Source: Amphirosellinia nigrospora
Lineage: Eukaryota; Ascomycota; Sordariomycetes; Xylariales; Xylariaceae
DNA length: 64,000 nucleotides
Assembly: GCA_004123355.1 (NCBI GenBank)
Contig: SCHM01000003.1
Coordinates: 7,087,058-7,151,057, forward strand
Direction: 5' to 3'
Below, one piece after another: positions 22,801 through 34,057 of this stretch; within the stretch, counting starts at the first letter, position 1, and each line of letters opens with the position of its first letter. The translations under genes and the position numbers were made by a program. The notes under the pieces were generated by a model. That model searched no databases and was not told the DNA's origin. It saw nothing but the letters and a program-made list of their open reading frames with translations.

Positions 22801-24097
22801 ACTTTCAAGAATGGGCCGCTTTGGTGGCTGCTCAAAATGGAGGTTGGGTTGACCATTTGATTCACGACTTCTCTGGGAACCTTGACGTGAAAAAGCTAGA
22901 GATGAGCTGTAAAAATCTGGCCGAAGCACACTCGATTCTAAGAACTGTCTTTGCACTCAAGGAGAATAGGGTCTACATGGAGATCTCTCCCGATCAAATC
23001 ATTCCATTCAAGACCCATCAGGCGACAGCTGATGGTCTTGAGAGTAAGACTACTGAAATCTGCTTCAAAGACAGAGCGTCACCATTGGGTGTTCCGATCT
23101 CACGATTTGATCTCATTCTGGTATCACCGGCTCGGCATAGATTGGTCATGAGGGTCTCACATGCACAGTATGACGGATTCTGCGCCGATACCTTTTTGCA
23201 CCACCTTCAGCTACTCTACCTGTCACGGCCATTACCTCAAACTCTCCCATTCTGCGAATATGCCGAAATAATACATACACCAAGTGTTATTCGCGATGCT
23301 GAGTTGTATTGGCAAGACCATCTCAAGGGCAGCCGAATGCCGAAACTAGTACAGCGGAAGACGCCCGGGCCCCCATTTGACAATATTTTAGACGGGCAGT
23401 TCAAGATGATCGTCGCTGAGCCAAACCTGCGACCTATTGGCATCAGCACAGCCACCATCGTGAAAACGTCCTGGGCTCTCGTAATCGCCTCGCTGTCATC
23501 CTCGGCCGATGTCGTCTTCGGCGACTTTGTTTCTGGGCGCCAACTAGATATTCCAGACATTGAAACTGTTGTTGGCCCTTGCGTGAACTTTATGCCTGTG
23601 AGAGTCAGGACATCCTCGAATATGACCAATCTGGAGCTCATGCAAGAGGTCCAGGCCAACCTCATCTCAGCTATTCCTCACGAGACGCTCGGGTTCAAGC
23701 ATCTCATCCGAAATTGCACAGACTGGGGTTCTGATGAACGATTCTCGAGCATCGTCAACTTTGTCAATATAGAACCAACAGACTCTAGGGCCGAAGTCTG
23801 GAAGGATGGGGTGAGGAGGATAAACTTGTCGTCAGCTCCATTTACGAGGAGCAACAACATGACAAGACAGACTTGTGGCTGTTGTGTCGACCTGGTCAAA
23901 GAGCTGAGAGTGAGAAGAAGACATTCGAGCTATACTTCAGATACAGCAAGAGATTATATCGCGATGATATGATACGCTCCATTGCGGACTTGTACTCCAA
24001 AGCATTCAACTCCTTATCAACCGGTCCAGGTGCAATGGTATCATTACCACATATATCGGACGAACAGCGCTCGTTGCTCACACCGGTCTCCGAGTGA
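19849..24097 (+). CDS. Monomodular NRPS: partial C, A-T-C
   Basis: Activates a carboxylic acid as adenylate, loads it on its carrier domain and passes it to a terminal condensation domain. The start is unresolved: candidate ATGs at 19849 and 19858 lie in a frame that stops just before the main frame opens (about 19922). About 250 residues resemble the C-terminal half of a C domain. The A domain follows with A3 (TSGSSGKPKGVMHTH) and A7 (GDLGRY); near A10 there is DYKTDRRQL. The T domain has FFAVGGDSLAA. The last domain carries SHAQYDG and VVGPCVNFMPV. Introns lie at about 21348-21396, 21646-21702 and 22042-22094. Frame breaks are near 21785 and 23810; beyond the latter the C domain resumes (DLWLLCRPGQ) and ends at 24097. 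There is no thioesterase. At the position that normally holds Asp235 the A domain has Ile (21332-21334, in SYAYIAPVGEN). See findings. Confidence 0.87.
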
Positions 24098-24789
24098 AGC
24101 GTTCAGGCGGGACAAATTTATGACCGTCCCGAATCATGGACCTGTATCCCATTTGATGTATCTTTACTATGAACAATAAGTTGTTATAGATATCATTGAT
24201 TGCTTATTTATGTAAGAGACAAGCGAGAGCTAGGTTATTAACTAGAGGGGTGTCAGATCCCAAAGATTATCAATGTTAGGGTATTTGGTCACAGTGACCC
24301 CACGGGGTAGATCTAGTAGACCTTCGTGTGTATATATGTGACTGCAACCCCCTTATACTAGGAGGTTCAGGAATTAATTGATCACTCTATTAAGCCCCAA
24401 CTACGTCCCTGGTTGCAAGAAGGTCTCTCTGGTCGCTCTGGAGCACATTCACGTGACACATACTCATGGCATCAAATGGGTGAACCACACGTGGTGCCGG
24501 TCATGTACAATTGCTATTAATATTCAATAATCGTGTTCGCGTGGTTCACTTGTGTACAAATTCTATGACAGGAGTGGTGGACTAAGGATACTTGCTTTAT
24601 TCGCTAGTTGGTCGGACTTACTTGTACAGTCATTTAGTTGCAGCTGGTCGGACTTGGTAAGCCCTAGTGACCGGATCACGAAGAATCACGAATGCAGCGC
24701 CGAATCCAGACTTTTAGTGTATCGAGAAATGCTTCCCAAATCTCGGCAAGCACAAAGGCTGTACCTTCATTTATCAATTCATATCTAGT
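24098..24789. other. Convergent intergenic region
   Basis: Lies between the 3' ends of the NRPS and of the first ALA-synthase gene. No coding feature recognised. Confidence 0.5.
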
Positions 24790-26231
24790 CTAAGCACTGG
24801 CAGAGACAGCAGTAGCCGCTGTCGCCCCTGTAACTCCAACACCAGATTGACCTTCGACGGGAACGGTCTTGAGACCAAGGTGGGCATCGGTCCATAGCGG
24901 CTCGTTGCCTGGCAAGGAGTCTTGACCTACACCAAGAGTGCCAGCACATTCGCTCGCTCGCTTGATACCGAGCTGAGTCCAGACCGAGTCAAGAGCAGTG
25001 ACGAGGTGGTCTCGGAACTCATCGACGTGTCCGGGAGTCGGTGTTACGCGGAGTCTCTCCTCACCAACCGGGACGGTAGGGTAATTGATGGCTTGGATGT
25101 AGATACCCCAATCCTCAAGGAGTATATCAGAAGCCTGCTTGGCAACAGCGGCGTCTCCTACTAGGATAGGGATAATGTGAGAGGGCCCAGGGATAACCGG
25201 AATGTCCTTCGAGATCAGAGCTTCTTTTGTGGCACGCGTGTGTAATTGTTGAAGTCGACGATCGCCATCATAGGCCATCTGGTACTCAATCGAAGTCTGC
25301 GCACCTGCCATGGACGCCGGAGGTAGGGATGTGGTGAAGATGAACCCCGGAGCTACCGAGCGGATGGTATCGACCATTTTGGAGGAGCCCGCAATGTAGC
25401 CGCCCACCGATCCATAAGCCTTACCGAGAGTGCCTGTGATAATGTCGACCCTATCCTGGACTGTCCCTTTTGGCTGACCGGCTGCGTGGGCCTCGAAATC
25501 AAGATGTTCAGCCACACCGGCGCCAGACGGGCCGTACATGCCCACGGCATGAACTTCGTCGAGGAAGGTAATTGCACCGTACTTGTCCGCCAGGTCGCAG
25601 ATCTCTCTAATCGGACCGATGGAGCCGCACATACTATATACGCTCTCGAAAGCAATAATTTTCGGGGTCTCCAGTGGTAGAGAAGCCAGCTTCGCCTCTA
25701 AGTCGGCAACGTCGTTGTGTCGGAACACCAGTTCTTGGCGCCCGAGTGGCGATTCCTTGGATCATAGACGCGTGGTTACTGCTATCCGAAAGAATCACAC
25801 AGCCAGGCAACATCTGACCTAATGAGACTAAAGTGGCGTGGTTGGCAACAAAGCATGAAGAAAAGACGAGCGCGGCGTCCTTTGAGTGCAGCTTAGCAAT
25901 AGTGTTCTCCAGTCCTACGGCGTGTTGATTGTGGCCAGAGATATTCCGGGTACCGCCAGCACCACCGCCATAGTTATCAAGCGTCTCGTGCATTTTGCTT
26001 AGGACAAGGGGGTTTCTGCTCATGCCCAGGTACGTTTGAACACCAGACATCATTTCTTATCCTCGGGCGGCTCCCATGTGCGCACGAGGGAACTCCTTTG
26101 CTAGCCGGTTGATGCTTGAAATACCGGTAGGACTTGTCCTTGTGCTTCTTGTCCAGCACGTTCTGGTAGAAGCCATCATAGTCGAAGCTGCCCACGCTTT
26201 TTAGGCTGGAGGCGTGGGGAAGTATTGAGGA
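24790..26231 (-). CDS. 5-aminolevulinate synthase (copy 1, canonical type)
   Basis: PLP enzyme joining glycine and succinyl-CoA to ALA, normally the first step of heme synthesis in mitochondria. The sequence is close to a standard fungal enzyme: [52 protein letters not shown], the PLP-lysine motif GTLGKAYG (Lys codon 25420-25422), and [13 protein letters not shown] near the end. Four or more frame breaks are needed: about 26120 and 26040 (after VWCSN, before YLGM) and two near 25735-25750. A plausible intron acceptor (CTTAG) sits at 26232, with a matching donor about 60 nt upstream. I could not define the first exon, so a mitochondrial presequence is neither shown nor excluded. This could be the housekeeping gene of the species or a cluster copy. 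Confidence 0.88.
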
Positions 26232-27623
26232 CTAAGTTGGGGTAAGTATATGACGAAAGGGCTAGGGCACATTGTTGAGGAGTGCATCTTACCTTTCGCT
26301 TTCCGTAGAGGACTATTCTCAATGGAGTAGATTTAGTGGTATGGAGGCATGCTCGAGAACCACTAACTCTGGCATCGGTGTTGTGGCAGCTATCGCCGTT
26401 CCATTACTGGGCAACGACTAGCAACTGCATTGAAGCGGATACGCCAGCCCTACTGCTTCCATGCGCCTTGATTGAAAGCGATCGAAGGGTAGCAGGGACG
26501 TCTTGTGCAGAAAGGGGCACACAATACGTGCTGACGTAATAGTGCATCCATGGTGAGCAATATTTGAAAGACTTAATCGCGAGGTACGAATAGAGTGAAA
26601 TGTCGTTGTTCTAGGAAAGAAAGGCAATCGAGTAAGTAGACGCGCCTTTATGCGACCGAGTCTGCTTAGGAATTGGTGAACGGTGAGAGGACGGCATTCA
26701 GACCAGGGTTGTCGTGGATGACTACACAGCTGTCTAGACCCTGACCGCAGACGGAAAATATGGGGAAGTCGGAAAATCTGACACGAAAATTCAACGATCA
26801 TTCGAATACATCTAGTTCAGTAAGTTCGCAATCCTCGATCCCGACCCGGGGACGGCCAAACATCTCGGGAGAGTCCGATCCGAGCTTCCATGGGTGACCC
26901 GGCATGGCGGAAGAGTCGCAACCCCCATCGTTTCAAGCCTTCCTACACTAAAACGCGGGAGAACTTGGCAGACCGGGATCATGGTAAGAGTATGCAGGTA
27001 AGCAAAAATGGCACGCATCACATTGAGTGTTTTAGTTTGCAAGTGGTTCGAGTTGTTTAATCTTAGCGTGGTGGTTGACGGCTCTAGTGTACTTGGTTAG
27101 AGGGGGTTCGTAGACGTCTACTCGCCAAAACAATTAAGCTCTGTATACCAATACACATTCATGCACTACGAATACCCTCTTGTATGCTCATGGGTGGCTG
27201 ACTACCTAGGTACTCAGTTCATATATTGATGTCTTAGTTAGCAGTCCTTCACAGACAAGTTGTGTACTTCATGAGCAAATACAATCTTGCTTTGGACTTC
27301 AAATAAAAAGTCAGTGTCTGCAACTACTGGTCAGCTGAATTGGGGCTCGGGAAAGAGGGCAAGGTAACTCTCGGCTTATCCTGTGTTGCCTTGAAGCATG
27401 TTAGTACCAGCCAGAAGAAATAGGTAGCAACTCGACTTGCTGTAGTTAAAGGCGTATTACAGGTCCTTCTTTGCTTCAGATAACCTACGTATTGAGTTGA
27501 ACGTGCTATAAGCTTCACATGGCCCTCCATGCGTGATTGGTCCCCCTTTAGAGTACGATATATGACATACAGGAAGCTGATTGATGTGAAACACGCTCAA
27601 TCGTTTTTGATACCCTCTACTGC
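26232..27623. other. Intergenic stretch
   Basis: Holds the probable first exon and promoter of ALA-synthase copy 1 (26232-26400) and then sequence without recognisable coding content. Confidence 0.45.
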
Positions 27624-29093
27624 TCATTTTCTCAACAACTTTATGACCTCTCCTGCTGCTCTGTTGCCTGCGGCCAACGCTCCTTCCATATAGCCGATCC
27701 ATTCCACAGCGGTTTCTGTCCCAGCACAATGTATATGGTTGAACGGCTGTCTAAGATACCCGCCCACCTTCGTTAACACTCCTGGAGGTGTGTATGGGCA
27801 CGGGCATCCCAAGCTCCATTCTTCGTGTGACCATTCATACTCGATGTACTGGGTTGGATTGAGAGCCTCCTTGCTGCTGAACATTTCAGCGAATTGCCCT
27901 AATGCCGCTGCTCGTCTTTCGACTGGAGTAAGTTTCGACCATGCTTCTCCCTGGCCGCCCGCGATAAAGCTCGTAAGCCGATATGTGGACTGGGCGTCTT
28001 CGCTTGTATCGCGAGTCGCTGCACCTGGCCCGATAAAAGATTGAGATGCGCCGCTCAAGCCCGTCTCCCTACCACGGTTGCTATACGTTGCCAGTACTTT
28101 AGCATAGTAGCCTAGCTTCGTCGAGCCGACGAAGAGCGCCTTCTCAGCGGGTAGTGGCGGAGAGAACTCTATTTCTTGTACAGCGGTGTCGAAAACGCTA
28201 GAACCACCTTTCTTGCACGAAACACCTCGCCAGCAACGCTATGTAACTCGACACCCCGTCGGACTGCACTATAGACTTGACTGCTGTGTCTAGTTTAACA
28301 GTACCAGGTGGCAACAGGGCTCTGAGACCATCTGATATAGACTGAGCTCCTGTACACACCATCAGCCAATGTCGCCGTCGTGTCAAGGGGTAATTAATTA
28401 CCTGTTTTAATGGTGACATATTTGCCCTGCACATTCCCTGACCTCATTTTCATGAGCCCGCCTTGACTCTTGCAGTAAGCAAGGAAATAGGCCGCGCTCA
28501 AGTCACTCGGTTCGCAACCCAGCATGACGCGTGCCCAAACAGCAACAGTAGCCAACGTGGCTTCGCCACCGCCACGGCTCCGGACGAATTCTTCAAGCGT
28601 AACATCATCCTGAGGGCAGCTATTAAACGTTTCGAGGTCAATCTTGCGAGATTCGTCCTCAAATAATTGCTTTATTCGTCCGACTACATCTTCTTCCCCA
28701 CCAGGAAGCTATACCGTCAACAGAAGGCTTCCTGTTTGGCAAATGGCTGACTTACAGGGGCCTGTTCACCATACTCATGTCGGATCAATCCTTATCCAGT
28801 CCTTGAAGAACAGACTGGCCCTGCACCTTGACTTGATTGAATTCAAGCCCAAGTTTCTTCGCAAGTTGATAAACTAGAGGCTGAGTGGTATCATTCAGCC
28901 ACTCAGCGCCCAAGTCTGAAATTCCAGCGCCATTCTCGTTGGGGACACTCAGAGTTTTACCGCCAACGCGAGAGCGTGCTTCGAGCACCACTGTACTCAG
29001 TCCTGCTTCTGTAAGAGAGCAAGCAGCTTGTAGGCCAGATAATCCAGCACCAACAACAATGACGTCAATTACGGATTCTTGACTGGACAACAT
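27624..29093 (-). CDS. Flavin monoamine oxidase
   Basis: FAD enzyme oxidising an amine to an imine/aldehyde with release of ammonia and hydrogen peroxide. The start is ATG 29093. The dinucleotide-binding motif VVGAGLSGLQAA is followed by LEARSRVGGKT and DLGAEWLN. Further on are VGSTKLGYYAKV and, near the end, HCAGTETAVEWIGYMEGAL. LGCPCPYTPPG places a Cys at the same spacing before PPG as the Cys that binds FAD covalently in mammalian MAO (SGGCYTAYFPPG). Introns are near 28705-28755 (GTAAGT...TATAG) and near 28355-28395. One base appears missing near 28180 (AAGAAA run), and a Trp-rich stretch near 28075 is short by about three bases. It is divergent from the ALA dehydratase gene, so probably co-regulated with it. 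Substrate unknown; an aminoketone or polyamine is possible. Confidence 0.87.
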
Positions 29094-29692
29094 CGTGTCG
29101 CGGGTATCGTGATAGTATCAGTATTGCTTTCGTAAGCCGTGTAGTAGATTCAACGCAAGTCAGCCACTAGTCGGGATCAAGAATTGAATTAACAAACCTT
29201 CGGCGTTCGAGTAACAGAGACGGCCGACGACAAGCGTCGGAATAAGTCATTTAGGCCGTAACGAGCCGGTGATGGATTGTGTGGCCTAACTGTGGCACTC
29301 CCTCGGACGGTCCGAATCCCGTAATAGCTTGGCAAGCCCAACATAGGAACGGCCTCGGTACTTGGGATGATGAAGAAAACATCGGTGACCGAACAGTGGT
29401 AAATTTTTTTTCCATCCATGCAGAGATCTCTTGATTATTTTTGAACATGGTGTTCACCGTAATTGATGTTCACCGTAACCAGCGTTCACCGCTCCGTCGC
29501 TGGGGTCAAGGGTCAGTCGGTTCGTCTGGTCTCGCTGTTCCATGGCAGCCAACCAAGTGGTATTTGGTTTACTTGACTAGCAACAGCATAAATCCTTTAG
29601 TTAGTCCTAAGCGTAATAAAAGATTCTGTCGCCCTTGGATAGCGTCCGCGTTTCTTAGCATCCAAGTAACATAACCTGCTGAACATCACATC
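29094..29692. promoter_or_regulatory. Divergent promoter region, amine oxidase / ALA dehydratase
   Basis: Six hundred bases between two divergent starts. It contains the three-copy 16-bp repeat at 29451-29498. Confidence 0.5.
29451..29498. repeat. 16-bp direct repeat, three copies, in a divergent promoter
   Basis: GTTCACCG occurs at 29452, 29468 and 29484, exactly 16 bp apart. The units read TGTTCACCGTAATTGA, TGTTCACCGTAACCAG and CGTTCACCGCTCCGTC. It may be a minisatellite or a cluster of factor-binding sites. Confidence 0.8.
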
Positions 29693-30791
<1,099 letters not shown>

Positions 30792-31633
30792 AAAGAGTCT
30801 GGTTCGGGAACTTGGGTTGGGTTGGGTTAACTTCGCTCATTACGGCGCGACAAAAAAATAGATTTGGAATGAACCCCGGTAAACGCGAAGTTAGATGGGG
30901 ATTGTGTCGTATTGTGTCATGATAACGAAAGAAAAATGAGCTATCCATTTGATAAGTACGATAAATGGGAAATAAAGCCTGTATCACGTTGACATACTAT
31001 TGCTTTGAAATTGTTGAAATGATAATAACACTGCACCGGAAAGACAGAAATTCCACGTGAATTGGGAATCGAGGGCTGACGCGACGTGCATACAGTAAAT
31101 CATCACCTCCACTTCTAATGGACGCTAGGTAGTAAATCAGCATAGTCGGATGACCGGACGATTTATTCGATTGAATCCGGTTAAGTTGCCGGCCAAAGAC
31201 GACGATCACGACGTGTTTTCAGATTGCGTCGGTTCTTCAGTGCAACGTAAACCGCAGAAGAATATTCTCCAAAGTTGCCACGGACAATAGTGGACACACT
31301 TCAAGAGCAAAAAAGATTTACTGTTCACTTTGTAAGTGAATCAACTCGCTCAGATCGCGCAACCTCGCAGAGTTATAATGCACGAGGCAACTGCCTTGGG
31401 GTTCATACATGTCTTGCTTTAGGTTGCTCGATACTTTGACATGTGCATATTATGAAAAGCGCTCAATGATACCGGCGGCTTCATGAGTACATTCCGAGAG
31501 ACTCCAAGTATTTTGCACCATTCGACATCAGTTTCTCTATATGGTGCTATGATGTGCACCGAAGCGCTTTTAACTAATGTTTCGCCTCCCAAGCCTTAGT
31601 CTATAACCGAAATGCATAACATGATTTGTGGCA
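30792..31633. other. Convergent intergenic region
   Basis: 3' flanks of the ALA dehydratase and the second ALA-synthase-like gene. No coding feature recognised. Confidence 0.5.
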
Positions 31634-33331
31634 TCATCCACTGCTTGATAATAATGTGTCCTGTAAACCTTCCCGCCTTGGGGATTGCAAATAATCATTA
31701 GCGACGGGTCTGCGTGTTAGGCCAAGCTGCTCATCAGTCCAAAGCTGGTTGATCACAGCATCTTCCGCGTTCCATGCCCTCGCGTTGCCAGTCCGACGCT
31801 TTACGCAAGCCTAGACGGGCCCAGATCTCCGCCAGGGCGCTTACAAGAAAATCTTGCTGAGCAGCATCGTGGAAGCCAGTCGGGGATATGCGGAAGCGCT
31901 CCTGGCTAACAGCGACGGTAGGCTGTTGATGGGCTGCACGTAGATGTTGTATTCGTCGAAAAGAATATCTGCAACATAACGGACAAGTTCGGCGTCGCCA
32001 ACCATCACTGGGACGAGGTGGGACCGGTTTGGTAGCACTGGCAGATCATATTGTGCCATCTTCCTCTTGACGGCAACAACGTTCCGCTGTAGTGCGACTC
32101 GGTCACCGATATTCTCCATTTGGTGCTGGATTGCTGCCTGTGCACCGGCCATGATTGCAGGGGATTGTGTCGTCGTAAAAATGAATCCTCTGGAAACTGA
32201 ACGTATCATATCTATCAGTTGGTTTGAAGCCACTATGTAGCCGCCCATTGTGCCAAGGCCTTTGCTAGTAGACCCGGCGATGATGTCTACTCGGTCCATG
32301 ATAGTTCTTATTCCTGATCCATATTGATTTGATTGATGAGCGGCAAAGTCCAAATGCTCTGCTACGCCTGCGCCGTGAGGCCCGTAGAGGCCGATAGCAT
32401 GGCACTCATCCATGAACGTGAGAGCGCCGTACCTTTCGGCGAGATCACAAATTCTTTGATAGGGGCGATTGTGCCTGTGTCACGGGTTAGCGACTATGAC
32501 CATGGTAGTCGAAAACAGCAGACATATACGTACCGCACATTGAATATATCGACTCAAACGCGATAATCTTTGTACTTCCTTGGGGTAAGAGGCGAGCAGG
32601 GCTTCTAAGTGCTCTATGTCGTTATGTCTCCATATGTGACGTTTGGCTCTGGAATGACGGATGCCTTCAATCATCGAGGCATGGTTCAGCTCATCTGATA
32701 AGATGACACAGCCAGGTAGCTGTGAGCCCAGCGTACAGAGAGCGGCCTCATTTGCTGCAAAACCGGAGCTGAAATACAGAGCAGCAGGCTTCTTGTGCAG
32801 TTCCGCGATGCTTCTCTCCAACTTCTCGACCAGTGGGCTATGTCCGGCGATGTTCCGTGATCCGCCTGAGTTCGCCCCGTACCTGTGTAGTGCGTTTTGC
32901 ATCGCTGTCATGACGGCAGGGCTGCTGCCCATGGCAAGCTATATCACTGTCAGATGGTGCTTATCATGTTCTCGTGCTGGTACATACGTAGTCATTAGAA
33001 CACCAAACATTAACACGTTTCTCCGTTCTAGAGCATTCTGCAAATGGAAACTGGTTCTGAAGCCGGTAATACTGCGGAAGTATCGGTATGATCCATCGGA
33101 TATTTTCTTGTCGAGTATGGAGCGGTAGAATTCCTCGTAGGGGAACGAGTTGAGTCCGGTGGCGGAGGGAGTGACTGGAGGAGACCTCTTTAAGATGGTG
33201 GGTATCTCATCGTATGAGACAGGAGCTGGCTGAAAGGCCTCTGCCGCTAAACTGCTGTAGCAGCATCGTTGTATTGTTGGAATTATATGATAACGTCGTG
33301 ACAATACTTGTCGTCGAAGAGCGAGAGGCAT
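31634..33331 (-). CDS. ALA-synthase-like alpha-oxoamine synthase (copy 2, divergent)
   Basis: PLP enzyme of the family that condenses an amino acid with an acyl-CoA. It starts at ATG 33331 with an Arg-rich, acid-free N-terminus (MPLALRRQVLSRRYHIIPT), typical of mitochondrial import. It keeps VNVWCSNDY, FMDECHAIGLYGPHGAG and the PLP Lys (32261-32263). Active-site motifs differ from copy 1: GGSRNIAGHS instead of [10 protein letters not shown], and GSTSKGLGTMGG instead of [12 protein letters not shown]. An intron (GTATGT...GATATAG, about 49 nt) follows SNDY near 32942-32990, and another separates the exons near 32414-32480. Frame breaks are near 33060, 31905 and 31795. Beyond them the C-terminus resumes (NQLWTDEQLGL) and stops at 31634. 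It is divergent from the ABC transporter. It may make ALA or a related aminoketone. Confidence 0.83.
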
Positions 33332-34057
33332 GACAGGCAACTTCTCGGCTGCACCAGACGACGAAATCGATATCTGCCTAGTATCTTGTTGTACTCGATA
33401 TACCAGGCGAAAGAGTTGTTATCGATATAAACCGGAGAATGCCCAACAGATATCACACTGAGGCTACCCGTACCCTACCAAATGAGTCCGCCTTGCGCCA
33501 TCGACCCGGTGGTTCAAGTCTTTTCCCACTCGACGCAAACATTAATACCATTTCCGATGACAGGAGCCTGGAGGATTGTATCGGGATATCAGTAGCTTAC
33601 TGCGGTACCCCTACCAGACTCGCCTTGGCAAGTACCTGCGCTAGGAAAGGCTTTCGGGACCCGCCATACGGCTGGTTTCCTGTGCAAATAACTGAGGATT
33701 GATCCCTTCTGCGTGGTGGCCAAAGAGTTAGCGTGCCGAGAATACATGACAAGGATTGGTTTTACTCACCATAAACCATGTTACTTTCGCAACATCTCAC
33801 GTAATGTTTGGGCCCACGTTCTGGAACGGCCTCATTAGTGTACTGCTGTGCAGGTACACTAGAGATGAGTTTTCGGAAGTTCCGAGGCCCCTGAACGCCC
33901 GATCTCTTAGTGTCCGTCAATCCGTACACTACCTAAGCCCTGGACCAATTGTTGATTAGTGTCATGAACACTGTTAGAACTACATTGAACTTCAATCCTT
34001 CACCGCTCAAGCTGTCCCAGGGGTCCAAGAAATCGTCGAGTCGGCGAGCTGGACGAA
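33332..34057. promoter_or_regulatory. Divergent promoter region, ALA-synthase copy 2 / ABC transporter
   Basis: About 0.7 kb between two divergent starts. No conserved site shared with the other two divergent regions was found by eye. Confidence 0.4.

Noticed and set aside
25977-26195. A CPxx heme-regulatory motif in ALA-synthase copy 1
   Set aside because: The Cys-Pro appears only in an out-of-frame reading after a frame break, not in the homologous frame.
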